A DNA stretch of 64,000 nt, taken from NCBI GenBank assembly GCA_000469685.2, contig LS997564.1:7528591-7592590 (forward strand), given 5' to 3'. Shown piece after piece: positions 13,746-26,300 of the stretch. The number at the start of each line of letters is the position of its first letter. Positions within the stretch are counted from its first letter, which is position 1. The translations under genes and the position numbers were made by a program. The notes under the pieces were generated by a model, which saw nothing but the letters and a program-made list of their open reading frames with translations, ran no database searches and was not told the origin of the DNA. The DNA is from Haemonchus contortus (Eukaryota > Nematoda > Chromadorea > Rhabditida > Trichostrongylidae).

Positions 13746-13912
13746 TCATTCTTTCACTCATTCATTCATTCATTCATTCATTCATTCATTCATTCATTCA
13801 TTCATTCATTCATTCATTCATTCTTTCATTCTTTCTTTCTTTCATTCATTCATTCATTCATTCATTCTTTCTTTCTTTCTTTCTTTTTTCTTTTTTTCTT
13901 TCTTTCTTCTCC
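13526..13912. repeat. Tetranucleotide tract (TTTC)n / (TTCA)n
   Basis: About 390 bp of almost pure TTTC and TTCA units alternate in blocks, with a few interruptions near 13600 and 13880. It creates an artificial plus-strand open frame of Phe/Leu/Ser and His/Ser repeats. Confidence 0.97.
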
Positions 13913-15420
13913 TTACACTCATTCATTTATTCAATCAGTAAATCATTCATTCGTTCGTTCAGAAACCCATTCATTCTCTCTTTTTTTCTCTTTTTTCTTT
14001 CTTCCCTCCCTCCTTTTTCTCATTATTTCCTTTTTTCTACTCTGTCTCTTTGTTTCTTTTTTCCTACATTCCTGCCTTCCTTCTTCTTTTTTTCACTCTT
14101 CTTACAGTTGATTTCAATCAAGTCACGAGTTTGGAAACTTGAGATCACATCAAAAAGGAACCCCTTTTGAGCCTTTTTGATTTTGAGCCTTGGTTCAGAA
14201 CAGCGGGGTGTCGTTGATGCTTCAATGTGACCATTTGACGGCAATCCTTGTATTTCCCAAAAGAAGGTGGGATAAGTGCAACGTAGAGCGCCGTCTCGTG
14301 CACGGTGCCTGGATCGAATCCCCGAAAACCCCAAACCGGTTCATATCATCGAAACATTTCATAACTTTAAGCTAGGTCAACTGGTTCGCATCATATCCGC
14401 GTAAATAGATGGACCGAACGGAAATCGAACTTCCGGGCGCACTGTTAAAGAAGGACGATTTGGGTCAATGACTTTGTCCTTTACTTTTTTCTCTTCATAA
14501 AAATTTACTGGTTCGGGAATTTTTTTTCAACAGCCGTAACTGTTCGCCATCTGAAAACCATTTGCCTCTCCCAATGTCATTATGACATCGGCGTCCGTTT
14601 ACTTCGCCTTTTCTAGTTTTTCTACGGTTCAGAGCCAGCTGTCTCCTTCTCTCTACAATGACGTGATTTGGCCACCTTCGGTTACGAAAAGAACCAGATG
14701 TCCGCTCATTAGGTGCTCCCGTTCGTATGCTCCTAGTTCGGGCGGAAAATTTGTTTCCTGTTTTGCCCGATGTTTACCGGACGTCTTTGCGTTTTCGCCT
14801 GGTCGTCCCTCCTTGGTACAAGATTCTGCCCATTGTCGACATTTATTTGCTGAAATCGTTAGTTTCTCAGAGCAGCTGGTCCCTTTGGTTATCAGAGGAT
14901 TGCCATTTGTCTTTTCTTCCTCCTCGTTTTCGGGGATCGCTTCCTATGGCAACTTTGAGATAGGGTATTCAAGGTTCCTTCATCTTTTCAAAATCTTCCC
15001 TTGGATAATTGCTTCAGAACATCGAGAAAACATGATAACTAGATGGGGCTGTACTTGTGATAAACCAAGAGTTGACTTCCAGGTGTCTTCTGGTTTTGTG
15101 AAAGGATGGAGTTGTTCTTAGGCTCAGAATTCTGGACGGCTCTATTCAGAAGTGGCACCATAAAAAGCCCGGTGGTTCAAAAGGCTAGGTACTGTGTGGT
15201 CCTGATAGGATTCTTAATTTACAGTATGCTCGATCCAGTTTGAAGACAATATTCAGGGTAGGAGTTCACAGGCAAAAAAACTTTAAGTAGGCCATCACTT
15301 TTTTCCTTGCCTGGCTCAAGGACAGCGGGTTTCTTCAAAGGAGATTCGGAAACTCGGTCATGAGAGTAATTTGATGAGAGCCACTGGATAAATAGATTAG
15401 TTACATAAAATAGGTGTATC
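13913..15420. other. Unassigned, with one 179-codon frame
   Basis: A plus-strand frame at 14582-15121 is rich in Ser and Phe and shows no domain; pyrimidine-rich DNA makes such frames by chance. A tRNA-like GCCTGGATCGAATCCCCG near 14308 may be SINE debris. Confidence 0.35.
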
Positions 15421-15490
15421 AGTAATAATAATAACTGTAATAATAATAATCTTAATAATAAAAGAGGTAATAATAGTAATAATAATAATC
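15421..15490. repeat. Imperfect (AAT)n microsatellite
   Basis: AATAATAATAACTGTAATAA and related AAT units with interruptions, just downstream of RTE fragment 2 as read on the minus strand. Confidence 0.85.
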
Positions 15491-15559
15491 ATGATTTTGC
15501 ACAAGTGCAAATAAATTAATTTTCAAAAAAGGCGGCTTTAGCAATGCCTGCATCACTTA

Positions 15560-15775
15560 TTGTCCCGTCATTTATCGATTACCTCGAGCGGGTGCGAGTA
15601 ACGTCCCCATTCATGTCTGTCGCGAGCGAGAGTGATCCAGTGAATCTCTCCCGCTCGGGATAAAAGACGTAGCACACCCTTCGTCCAGAGATTTCGTGGA
15701 GAAGTCTGACAATCGCGCCATATTATAATAGTAGAGTAGGTTCAGCCTACTTCTTTGCTGAGAAGTGCCTTTACT
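15560..15775 (-). mobile_element. RTE-type LINE, 3' fragment 2 (decayed)
   Basis: Minus-strand translation gives ARLSDFSTKS and, downstream, HWITLARDRHEWGRYSHPLE followed by VIDK. This is the RTE C-terminal signature (RWSDFFTKAL ... THWATLARDRDEWRRYWRPLEQIDDQR). The copy is very short. Confidence 0.75.
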
Positions 15776-17329
15776 CTGAAAATGAATTTGAAAAGGACTT
15801 CACTTTCTCGATTTCCTGAGACGCGGTGAAAGTAATCGTATGAAAGCGGGTTATATAACTAGATTAATTTTATTTATTCTTAATTATTTTTATTCAATTT
15901 TTTGAGAAATTTATTTCTTTTCTAAAAAGTGATATTGTTGTGAGCATAGAAACTCATCATATCTTCAAATTTGATCCGAAGATGCTTTTTTGACATGGTG
16001 GGTCTTCCGATTATTTTTTGACTACATCGTTACTTTTTTAAGTATTTTGATCCGTCAAGTATTTTTAGCTTCTCTCTCGAATCACCTCTTTCTTCTTGTT
16101 TTTTTTACCACCGTGTCGAATATTTTTGCCTGTGAGGTTCCCGATGTTTACTGTAGTTTTTACCCATCTTTTTTTACTCCGTCGGTATCATTCTGCGACG
16201 GACTTTCTTTTTTTCTCACTTTACAAAGACCTATCGAGGTAACTGCCCGAAGTATTGTCTTTGTCTGACCCGAATCGCCGATACCTTTGAAAAAGATCTT
16301 AATCAGGGCATTCTAGGACTTCAAGGCCATAATTTTCTGGGAAAATTTCCGAAAAAGTGGCACCGAAATTTATTTTGGACTTTATTTCGTTCTCCAATGG
16401 TTCGGCTACTGTTAAATGAACTATTTATTTACTTTCATCGAGAAACTTCACCAATTTCAACTGTCTTATAAATCTTTAACATCTAACAAGTCACTTTTCT
16501 CACGATAAACCAGGTCATCATATTTCACGATACGTTGATGACGTGATTTCAGCGTTTTTCAAACGGTTCCGGCCATCACTTTGATTCGGGCACTGAACAA
16601 TCTTTCATTCCTTTCGATTTCCTCGATGCCTTCATGCCCTCAATACGATGTCATAGGCATCCGTGAACTCATACGGTCACGCTCTCTTTTCACACATTTA
16701 TTCGAAACCGTCTACTGCTTGCTTGGCTAGCGACCGCATTTCTGCCGTCTAAATAGTTATTTACATAAATATTTTTTTCGGAAAGACTGCTTGAGCATTC
16801 TCCGGTTCTATGAAGTATTCATTGTATGAATAAGCTCAGGTTGTTCTACAGAACAAAGACATTACATAAGAAAGCTGAGAATTAATCGGAGTCTCCATCC
16901 CCTTTTCTTTTAGTAGGTTTGGGTCGCGAGGGAAGGTTTCATAAGTTCTTATGAAGTGAAAGAATTATATATCCTGAAGGACCCTGAAAATTTTTCTCAT
17001 CTCCTGTTTCCGTCAATTTCCTATATTTGGGTTGCCCGGGCTCTTTTGGCACATTGAAGACTACAAGAAAAGCCCAGTGTTTCAACTGATGCAGTTGTAG
17101 TGTGACGTCCTCTACTCCGATTTTATTTCAAGACTTTCAGTCGGATAACGTAACGGTGGATGCCATCAAACAAATGGAAAGTCATCTTTTTTAGGTATTG
17201 TCCTTAGGTGATTGAAATACAACCCATGGAACTGATTCTGTTCCTAGTATTGTATTACAATCACTTTGGGACGATATGTCTCAACTAGCCGACATTTGTT
17301 CGACCGCGCCTATTTTGGGGCTTACTGCC
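15776..17329. other. No gene recognised
   Basis: AT-rich sequence with no conserved protein segment or clear repeat. Confidence 0.55.
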
Positions 17330-17994
17330 TTAAAGGCACCGTTCACGATAAAAAAAGTTATTGAGTTCTCACCTCATTAATACTCAGCGGCCCCCATGGG
17401 TTGAGAAGGGACCCTCTCACTCCCCCAATCTCGAGTCCAGGGCAGCCCCGTTGTTGCCGTAGTTCGCGTTTCCGCCCCTCGATCGGTGTCACGTCAGACG
17501 AGTGTCGAGACAATACAGATTGCTATTATTCGTTCTAGGACCTACGCACAATCAGCTAATCGCCGAGCGATGAAGCGATGTTTTTCTCCCATTCTTTTTT
17601 CCTCTGTTTTTCTTTTTACTGCCGCGATCCCTTATTAATTTCCTACTCCCAGAGGCTGAAAAAGGAGAGCTATTTTTGCTGTTACTAAGGTTTTTTTGTT
17701 TATTTATGCTTATAAGTGAATGAATTTTTGCTTACCATTGTCTGTTCTTCGCACAAGGACTCACACGCGCGCAGTGAAACACACTGTTTTGCTCGTCCGT
17801 GCGCCCCACCCCTCTTCATTTTTCTGGTCTCTTTTTCGTCCAGCCCCCTTTTTGAAGGTTTTTCGAAGCCTTTTCTCACTTTGGAAACACCGATGCACGC
17901 AGTTTCTTCACCTCAGTCGCACTAGTTTCGATCTTGTCTTCCATTTTTCATCATAATCTGGATTACCCAAAATTATCGTGAACGGTGCCTTTAA
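17330..17994 (+). mobile_element. TTAA-flanked MITE, copy B
   Basis: It begins TTAAAGGCACCGTTCACGAT and ends ATCGTGAACGGTGCCTTTAA, inverted repeats of about 20 bp that include the TTAA. The 665-bp interior is the reverse complement of copy A over most of its length, with an altered section near 17350-17450. It is non-coding. Confidence 0.88.
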
Positions 17995-18039
17995 CTCAGA
18001 ATAATAAACAGGTGGTAGAATTTTCGACGTCGATCAACC

Positions 18040-18300
18040 CAGTGTTGGGATGGAACCAAGCATTCGACTTCCATTCACCATCGTTGTACCGTTTGAATGC
18101 GTATTTGGCCTATACATTGACTTGCATGGGCCATCCTATGTACAACTCAAAGCTTCTTATCTTTCTGCACGAGTTTATTACCAAATAATTGACCTTAGAG
18201 GGTTGGAAGGCTTCGTCACCCTCATTGAGCATAGAGGCGAGAGTTGATCTTGTGGCCATATCTGTGGCAGTGGTGGCGCCACTTGGCTTTAATCCACCCA
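18040..18300 (-). mobile_element. tRNA-derived SINE, family 1 (minus)
   Basis: In reverse, the tail (ATTCGACTTCCATTCACC, then GAATGCGTATTTGGCCTAT) and the body (CCAAATAATTGACCTTAGAG, GGAAGGCTTCGTCA) match the split copy at 48545-49700. The head, near 18240-18300, is badly eroded. Confidence 0.65.
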
Positions 18301-21300
18301 GATGCGGACTTTTTTGGATATATGCTGTAGTTGCAGTTGAACACAATTGATCGAGAAGCTTCGTGCATCTGGGAAGATTGATCATTGGAAACACGAGGTG
18401 GCGATGGAGGTCGCTACTGCTATTCTACGACTATTAAGAGCTATTTGACAACTAATAGGAGGACATAAAATTAGTTAGAATTTGGGTCAGGGCTAAATTC
18501 TCGTCTCTGTCCTCCGAAAATGCAGTCCGGCAGAGTCGCTCAGCTTTCCCGCCGGGACTAGTCGCGCGCTTCTCACCCTGACTATAAGCGCACAGGTTTT
18601 GCTGGTATCTAAGCTGGACCTGTGACATCAACAACATCCGAGTTCTGGAGCTCATTCTACTAGCTCGGACTTCATTCCAATTTCCCACTCAGTTTTACTC
18701 ATTTACTCGAAATATTGTATCATCTTTTATTCAATCCCAGTCTATCGGTGGAAAGTGGTTTACCTTTGCAGAATCAAAGCATCAATCGATGCATAATAAG
18801 AGTTCGAAAAGAGTAATGTGATGTTCATCGAATCATTTATGAAAGAAATTTGCCAATCAGCAATGAAAATCTGGTTTCTGCCCAATTTCCTACCATAATC
18901 CTAGCCGTAAAATGATAGTTGAAGTAATGATTTGTCATGAAACAACAGATACTGTACAGTGGTTATTCATAAACTAGTGAATGTCATTTTATATTTTATG
19001 ACTACTGGACGGGATAGAGCATTGGCGAGGCGTTATTCATGCAGCCGCTAATTCTTTTTTGTTTTTGGCGTCGGTTTTATGACTCCATGTGCAATTGTGC
19101 GCTTCCATGGTGCAGATCGATTTTCAAAGCAGGCCACATTTAAATTGGTTTATTGTTTTTCAATTTGCATCTTTGGACTGTCGTCATTTTCGGAAATTCA
19201 GCCTGAGTTGTGTTTTCCGTTGTTCCTTCATGTTCCTTAGTTATATTCACAGTCGTTTCTCATCGGAATTCAATTTTTTCGGTTATTAACGGTCAAAAGG
19301 ACGTAACTACTGCAGATGGCATGGTTTTCCTTTTATATGGGGAGTAATTCGGCTCTTAAAGTTTCTTTCATAGAAAAATATTTACCAAAGTACTTTCCAT
19401 GACGGTTTGGAGCAATTCAGTGCCAGCGTTAGTATATATTTACCATTTTTTACTCTCTTTCGATATTTACCTCTGAATATTCTCGATTCTCCGGTTGGAT
19501 TGACTTGCAGCTGAATTACCAGCGTTGTTCGATCCTATTTCGCATCTGAAGCTGTTGGATTTGTTTGTTTATTTATTTTTTGTATATTTGTTTGACGATT
19601 TTGAATAAAAGAGTAATATAAAAAGAACAGCGCAGCGGTCCACTGATCCTCATTCCACAGTTAGTTGTGCTGCAATAATGAGTTTCACCTTTCACTACTC
19701 GGCCCCTTTTCTGTGCCCAAAGTCTGTCTTGAAAATCTTTTTGGAGAGCTGCTAAGTATAGGCTGCTGGGACAATCAGAGGTGCAGCTTTTAAAACCTAA
19801 ATGGAATTTTAAACATTCGTAGTCGTACGAAAGCTACTTGTGTGTCCACATAGAAGGTCCTCATTAATGTTCATCCCCTAAGTTACCCTATTTCTGCATA
19901 TCTCGCTTGAAGTTATTGTTGAATTTTTAAAATTAAGGCTATAACCTATATCTGTGGCATTTATCAACTGTCCAATCTACAGATTACTCGAAACCTTCAG
20001 TAGACAGCCTTTTTAGGTAGTAAAGCAACAAGATGATGGAGTAATTTTGATCGTTTGGGAGTTCTGGATCTTAAAGGTAATCCTCATATTCCCAAATTGT
20101 GTACCCGAAGCAATAACACTAGGAACAATTTAGCATTTGTTGAGCCATTCAAGAATTGTTTTCCGTCCCACACAACTTTGATAACTGCCACTCAAATAGG
20201 AAGACATAGGTATGTTACAGTTGTAACTGGTTATAATGCAGAAGACTGCTAGCTTGATACTATTGTTCAAGTAGGTTGGTTGACTACATCACTAATTTTT
20301 ATCATGGTCTCTGAGATTCTGTATTTTGGTGATTTTCATGAGGGCGTCGTTAGGAGATTAGTCATCCTGGAAGGTTATCTGTGCTTTCTCGAGTAGTATC
20401 TTACTTTTACCAACAGGAAGAGATTCGCTTCTTTTTGCCAACACGATTCGTTTGGAAGGGGTGATGGAAATGGGTTTCGTGGATTTGCAACTGTGGTGCT
20501 GGCAGCTCTACAGCGAGCGAATGAGTCTTATATATGCTCCCTGAGAAAGTAATTCTATAATGTTGTTATGCGCAACATTACGGTTGCCCTAACTAGTTCA
20601 TTCTATTGAACATTAATCGGTGAATCTCATGGAATCATCAAACAACCCATATAGGGTTGAGTTCAAGGTCGAGCGTAGTCTCGTCCCTCCGATGCTCACT
20701 TCTTAGCTACTGTACTTTTCTTCGGAATATGTGAAACTGGACGGCCTCCTTCCGGCGGACGACCTTAACAATTTCCATGTTCGGTCTTCTTGAATTTTCA
20801 TTGTTTTTCATTGTTGGTCTTATTTTCAGGTCCTGAAGTCGACGATTCAGTCGAAACGTTGACCAATAAAGCGGTTCAGCCATAACAAACCTGTACGGCA
20901 AAGCAGTATTTAGACCTTAACAATCTCCCACGGTTGTAAAGGTAATCTAAAGGAGGGCGTTAGTACCTTTATTCAACCGCTTTTCGTCAACTCAACAAAA
21001 ACTAGACTGGATGAAAAACTAAACTGAACAGAGGTAAAAATGTGTAGTTCAGGGTGTTCATCGTAATTAGAGACTAATCATATCCTCTCTAATATTAGAT
21101 GTGTTCATGCCTAGTTCCAATTTCCACAGTGCGATATATCCACCCTTCATTTCTGCGATTCTAATATCAGTCCGTATGTAGCGCTAGTAGCAAATTTCCG
21201 ATAGCGTGTTTTTGTGACTTCACTATTCCATTTCATAGAGACTCCTTTTTCCCGAGAGACATTTTGATATACCTGAGAAATATGTTCATTTCGGATCAAA

Positions 21301-23221
21301 AAATATCTTTCCAATTTCACGGTTGAAGTGCTTTAGTTATTTTGTTACCCTCCTTGGATTCATCCATCCTTCCAACTGGTATTTTTAACAGGAAACTTCT
21401 CACACAATGATTTTTCTGAATTTTTTCCAAGAAAAACTATTTGGTATTTCGTTCTTAATTCGTGTGATCTCGTCGGCGCTGATGATGCTATCTATCGACC
21501 TTTTGCGAGGCTGTTTGATTTGTCACCGTACGATGTGAAACTCCCCAATCTGGGTTCTCTCTGAATCATTCGCTGACCCATCACTTCTCGAATTGCGCTC
21601 GGTTCATTGATTTGAATTTAGCTTGGTAAAAATAAAACCGTTTTTTGGTTTACCAGTTACAAAACATAAGCCTAATTAATCTGGCGAGTGTTTGAACGTT
21701 CTTAAAATTGATTCCGTCATAAGATTTAAATGTTGGCCTTGTCCTGAGTTTTTTTTTGAAAGATCAGTCGGTTTTTTCATCCTTGTGAAGTTGGCACCGT
21801 TTTTTCCGCCGCAATGCATTTCTTTTTTATACTTTAAGTTCTTTTCCTACTTGCTCGAACTTTTGAAAGATTAATTGTTCACCTTTTTTACTTTTGATTT
21901 TACTCTTGATCTGTTTGCGGACGATGTACTTCTAGTTGTCTATTTTGAGTGCTGTCCAAACATTACGCTTTTTTCCTCGGCTGCCTGTGATCTTGTTCTG
22001 AATCGCATATATGTAGTGCATATCGCGTTCAAACTTTTTCTGAAGAGTTGTGTCGCTCGTCGTATGTAGAAAAAGTGCGTCATTTGTTTGTGAACCACTT
22101 CACAGTCGTCATTTCAGGTGCAAATTTTCGAGATTTTACTTGTGTAATGGACAAATTGTGTCAATAGTTACGACTGGCCGTGTTGTTCTACTTCAATAGA
22201 GTAAGTACATTTATGTTTTTCAAGTGCCCATAACACGGCGATGCAAACTAATTCATCATCTTTTTGTTTGTCGCAAGGAGTCGATTTGAATCGTTTACAG
22301 TTCCATTTTTTACTGTAAGTGTTGTTTGATTCAGTTCTGGAACTCTGATTTGGTAATCTTGTTGATGAAAATCGCTACAGCGTATCAATTCCATTTATGT
22401 AAGCGGTTTTGATGTTATAGTGAGATTGGACCCATGAGGTAGGAAAAGAAGGGTCGAAAATCGCCGAAAACTTTTTTGACTGCCTGCCAATAATTCCTTC
22501 ACCGCCCACATAGAATTGGGTCGAGAGTGTCCTGACTCTTCGACATCAAAATTTTCTTTTTGACTTCGGTTGAGCTCTGGACTAAGCTGAATTTTAAGTA
22601 ATGACCCTCATTTATGTGAAAGTAAGAAATTTCTGAGAAAATTCGTATCTCTGATATTCTCATACCCGTCGACTAGCGTTGAACATGTTGATTGGAAGCA
22701 GTAGTAACAAAAGCAACTTTCTTGTTGTCACAGTCACGGTCACGTCGTTTGAGTGGGCGAAATTTCTTCTCGAAATTCTTTGACGTTCCATCTTGAGGAT
22801 GCATGCTTTGCAACCTTTTTCGTGGGCTAAACATGTCATATATTTGAATACTGCCAAATTTAGCGAGATATTGCATGACAGATATCAATAAGAATTTTCT
22901 TTCATCTTATTTCTTTATCCTCTTTGGAACGCGGTGCAACCCAGTAATTAGAAATACCGCTTCTGTGACACGACTGACGGTTCACTTTCTTGCCCACAGA
23001 GTGTTTTGCACTCTTACCTGCAACCTTCAAATCTTGATTTGATCGCTTTTCGGGTTTATAGGCAAGGGTTGTGTAAGCTCCAGCATACTTAGAACTATAA
23101 GTAGCTATGACAGAAAGCTGATTGTTAGCTATCGGAATTCTATTTCACTATTTGTATGGTTTTGCTAATTTTCTATGGTTTAATCAGTTCGATCCTAATT
23201 TATTGAGTTGCTAGATATTTG
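18301..23221. other. Region upstream of the AGAP gene, no gene recognised
   Basis: About 4.9 kb immediately left of AGAP exon 1. It should contain the promoter of the canonical transcript, but with trans-splicing the true transcription start cannot be read from the sequence. No TATA-type element can be singled out. Confidence 0.5.
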
Positions 23222-23238
23222 TTTTTTTACAGTAAATA
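23222..23238 (+). promoter_or_regulatory. Probable spliced-leader trans-splice acceptor of the AGAP mRNA
   Basis: A T-run ending in ACAG (last base 23232) is followed by only six bases before the ATG at 23239. Those six bases read TAA ATA in the frame of the ATG, so no coding exon can continue from upstream. In nematodes, an acceptor this close to the start codon usually receives a spliced leader (SL1). A cis-splice from an upstream non-coding exon would look the same in genomic sequence. Confidence 0.65.
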
Positions 23239-23349
23239 ATGTCCGGTCGCCAACTTCACACTGGCTTTCCTGGCACCAACACTCTACATTCGGAGCAATG
23301 CCGTGCCGAGATACAACGATTCGAAAGCGTACATCCATGTATTTACCAG
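23239..23349 (+). CDS. cnt-2: AGAP exon 1 (canonical N-terminus)
   Basis: This exon encodes 37 residues starting MSGRQLHTG and ending in [16 protein letters not shown]. The [12 protein letters not shown] block is almost invariant in animal AGAP1-type proteins, where it is followed by IY and an acidic/leucine-rich stretch, as happens here after splicing to exon 2. The start is chosen because an in-frame TAA and an acceptor lie immediately upstream. The donor is CAG|GTACTG, a weak match to consensus, and leaves phase 0. Confidence 0.9.
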
Positions 23350-26300
23350 GTACTGGTTAGCTTTTGAACAATGGATTGTTTTCCATTGCCCTCATTGCCT
23401 TCATCTTTCACTTATCGGGTTGAATTTAAAAACTTTTTATTTGTTTTTCTAATTGCTCATTTCATCTGAAATTCGTCATTCGATCAGCTCACATTAACTT
23501 ACTGGTATAGAGGTTTCTCATTATTTGAAACAAAAATAGAAGAGGGCGAGGTGATGGACAAGCCTCTTCTGTTTGTAGCCATGGCCAATGGCAATTTTTC
23601 CTACTGTTAATGTATTGGTGGTGGGTAGTGGTTGTTGTTTGTTTAGACGAAGGTCAGCCATGACATTTTCTGAAGGGGCTCCCTAACACAACGTCACCTC
23701 CCCTTCTCTCTCCAACTCGCTTCATGGCGAAATACGGTTCTCCTTTTTAACGAACCCTGTTTAGGGAGAGTGAGAGTTTTGGAAATGGTTACGCACAGCA
23801 ACAAGAACGCCAACCTTTTTTTCAAAATTCCATGATTATATGGTCACTCATAAATTTGCGAACCACTAAAACCATCTGTGCCTCCTTCTGTGAATCTGCG
23901 ACATGCCCTGACTTCGGATTAGAGCCTGTTCTACATATAGCTGAAGTGGTTATAAGTGTCAAAAAGGGTTCCAGCTCTAGTTCTGTTGATCCGTTGCTGT
24001 TCCATTCCTTATTAGAATATATTATTTTAGAATATTTAATAGAACAACTTGTATTCGTCTATTTTGACATTTCAGATTTATGACATGTTGGAATGCCTCC
24101 CACTTCCTCCAGAATACGCTCATATGAGGGACGAAATTCGGGATCAAGTTGTTTGCATTGAAGGTTTGCTCTTGTGACATTTCTCGATTCTTCTTAGCAT
24201 TACATTTTTTGCAGCACACGTGATACAATTCATTCAACCTGATTGTTTCATTCGTTTCTGTTTTTGTTTGGCCGTCTATGGAAGTCTACGTCTTATTGAG
24301 ACTGTGTTTTAACTTCAACAGTGATTTTTTTTTCCGAAACCCTAAGATTTTTAATTAGTTGGGGTATTCTATTTGTGGATTCACTATCAAAATTATGTAT
24401 ATGGGATGACCACGAAGTTGTTGACAAAATACTCGCTGCAATCATTGCTCTTCATCAGAATTGATTTTACGGCGTAGACTCCCAGATGGATTCAATATGG
24501 TTTCGCACGTGTTGGCAAAAGAAGTTTGTGCTTTTGAAAAGGTCTTCAAAAAGGGGGACGAGGCTAAAGACATACTACCAACACTACTTCTTCCCTTTTG
24601 GAGTTCTTTCGAGACGTCCTTTCATACGAAAATATTCACAAGTAGATAACTAGCGCTTCAATTGTTGCCGCATTCTTAGTATGTCGGAGAAAGGTTTTCT
24701 CAGTACTCAGGCTTTTCATCAGATTTGTCTTACTTTTGGTTCGACTCAGATTTGGTTTCGAAAAGAACAACCTTCTAGTTATCCATGCTCTTGTTTCAGA
24801 GCGTTTTCCCCGTGGTTATTGAGAACCTGTTGTAATGTGAGGTTATTCAAAGGTGTAAGAATGGGAGGCAGAGGGTTCAAGTAAAAGTAAAATACATTCT
24901 TTGACTTTTCAAACTTTGCTGTAAGAAGCGGAGTCCAGTTACGTTAGATTTTTTGCTTCTTTTTGCTTTACTGCATGTAAAAGTGCACATGCTCTGGGAG
25001 GCTTATGTTCAGTTTTCTCACCAGGTCCTCGCGTGAGGGAGCATCAGGTAAAGGTTGTATAGAGCGTCAGAATTCTGCTAGTTAAGCTTGGAAACACACT
25101 GAGTAATGCATGAAATGTGAATGATAGTAGTAAGTACGACAGAAAACAACCGACAGCTGTGTGAGTTGATCATTTTTCTTCAATCGAGCTACATATATAA
25201 AATGAGACCGGCACGATGCAAACACTGCGGCAGAATTTTATGCCGCCTCATGTGAGTTTTGGGTTATATCTTGGACGTAATGGAGCATTCACCTCGTTCC
25301 TGATTCTCTTGAGGTTATCGTCCTCTCAAAGTAATGATTTGAAGTGAAACTTCTACAAAATCTTCATATACGTGTATTTATCGAACGTTCCCTCTACCCG
25401 AATGTTACATTATGTAACTAAAATGATTTCATCGAGTAATTTGCTATTTTTCTTGCTTTATGAGCACATAGAAACGGTTATGGTGTATGGAACCGTTGCA
25501 CGCATGCAGGTTAACTGATTGACTATCTAATTCGATGACTTTTTCGCTGTGGCTTCAATTGAGCTGAGAGCTGAAGGTGTCATTTTAAATTTGGGGTATA
25601 ACTTCTAACCCATAAAAGTATTTAGCAAACAATACACGATGTGTTTTTCTGCTATCTTCAACTAAATAATTCGTTCTCATTTAAACAGAACAAAACATAT
25701 TCACTTATTTATGGTCTTAATTGGATTGTCATATCTCTGTTTGTCCTTTGGATTCCCTTGAACTCTTAGTATGTTAGGCGTTTCAGGTCGAATTTTTGGA
25801 AAGTTCTTAATTTGTGAGAACCGAATTAATGATTGAGTCACGGTATCTTGGGTTCCGCTTGTTTTTATTGTTACAAAAGAAACTTTCCAGGAATGTCTTT
25901 CATGTAGCAGACGGTTTCAGGTAGATGCAGTTTTCATATTGCAGTTATCTAAACGGGAAAAATCTAACCGACAAAGCATGCGAATGTAAAATATAACTCA
26001 TAACTTTTTGAAATTCTCTTCGACAATTGGAACGGTCACTTTCACAACGACGCCAGTCTTGTAAGTCACCGTACTCGTAAATAGTTACTCGTCCCAAGTA
26101 AAGCCCTAGAGCGTAGACGCTGTTCTTCGAAGCAGCCTGAAAAGGAACTCTATCCCCCCTTTCAATATCTTCGGTTACTTTTTAGTAATGAAAAATTCTC
26201 TTCATTCAGATAGTTAATTATAGTTCAGTTTACTTCGCACGTCCTGCTTCACCTAACATCCAACTTACAGCACTGAAAGTGTTTTGGAGTGCGGTTTGAA

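Noticed and set aside
13365..14111. 248-codon plus-strand open frame
   Set aside because: Most of it is translation of the TTTC/TTCA tract (Phe/Leu/Ser and His/Ser/Phe/Ile repeats), an artefact of a stop-free repeat.
14582..15121. 179-codon plus-strand frame
   Set aside because: Ser/Phe-rich, as expected of pyrimidine-rich DNA; nothing conserved was seen.
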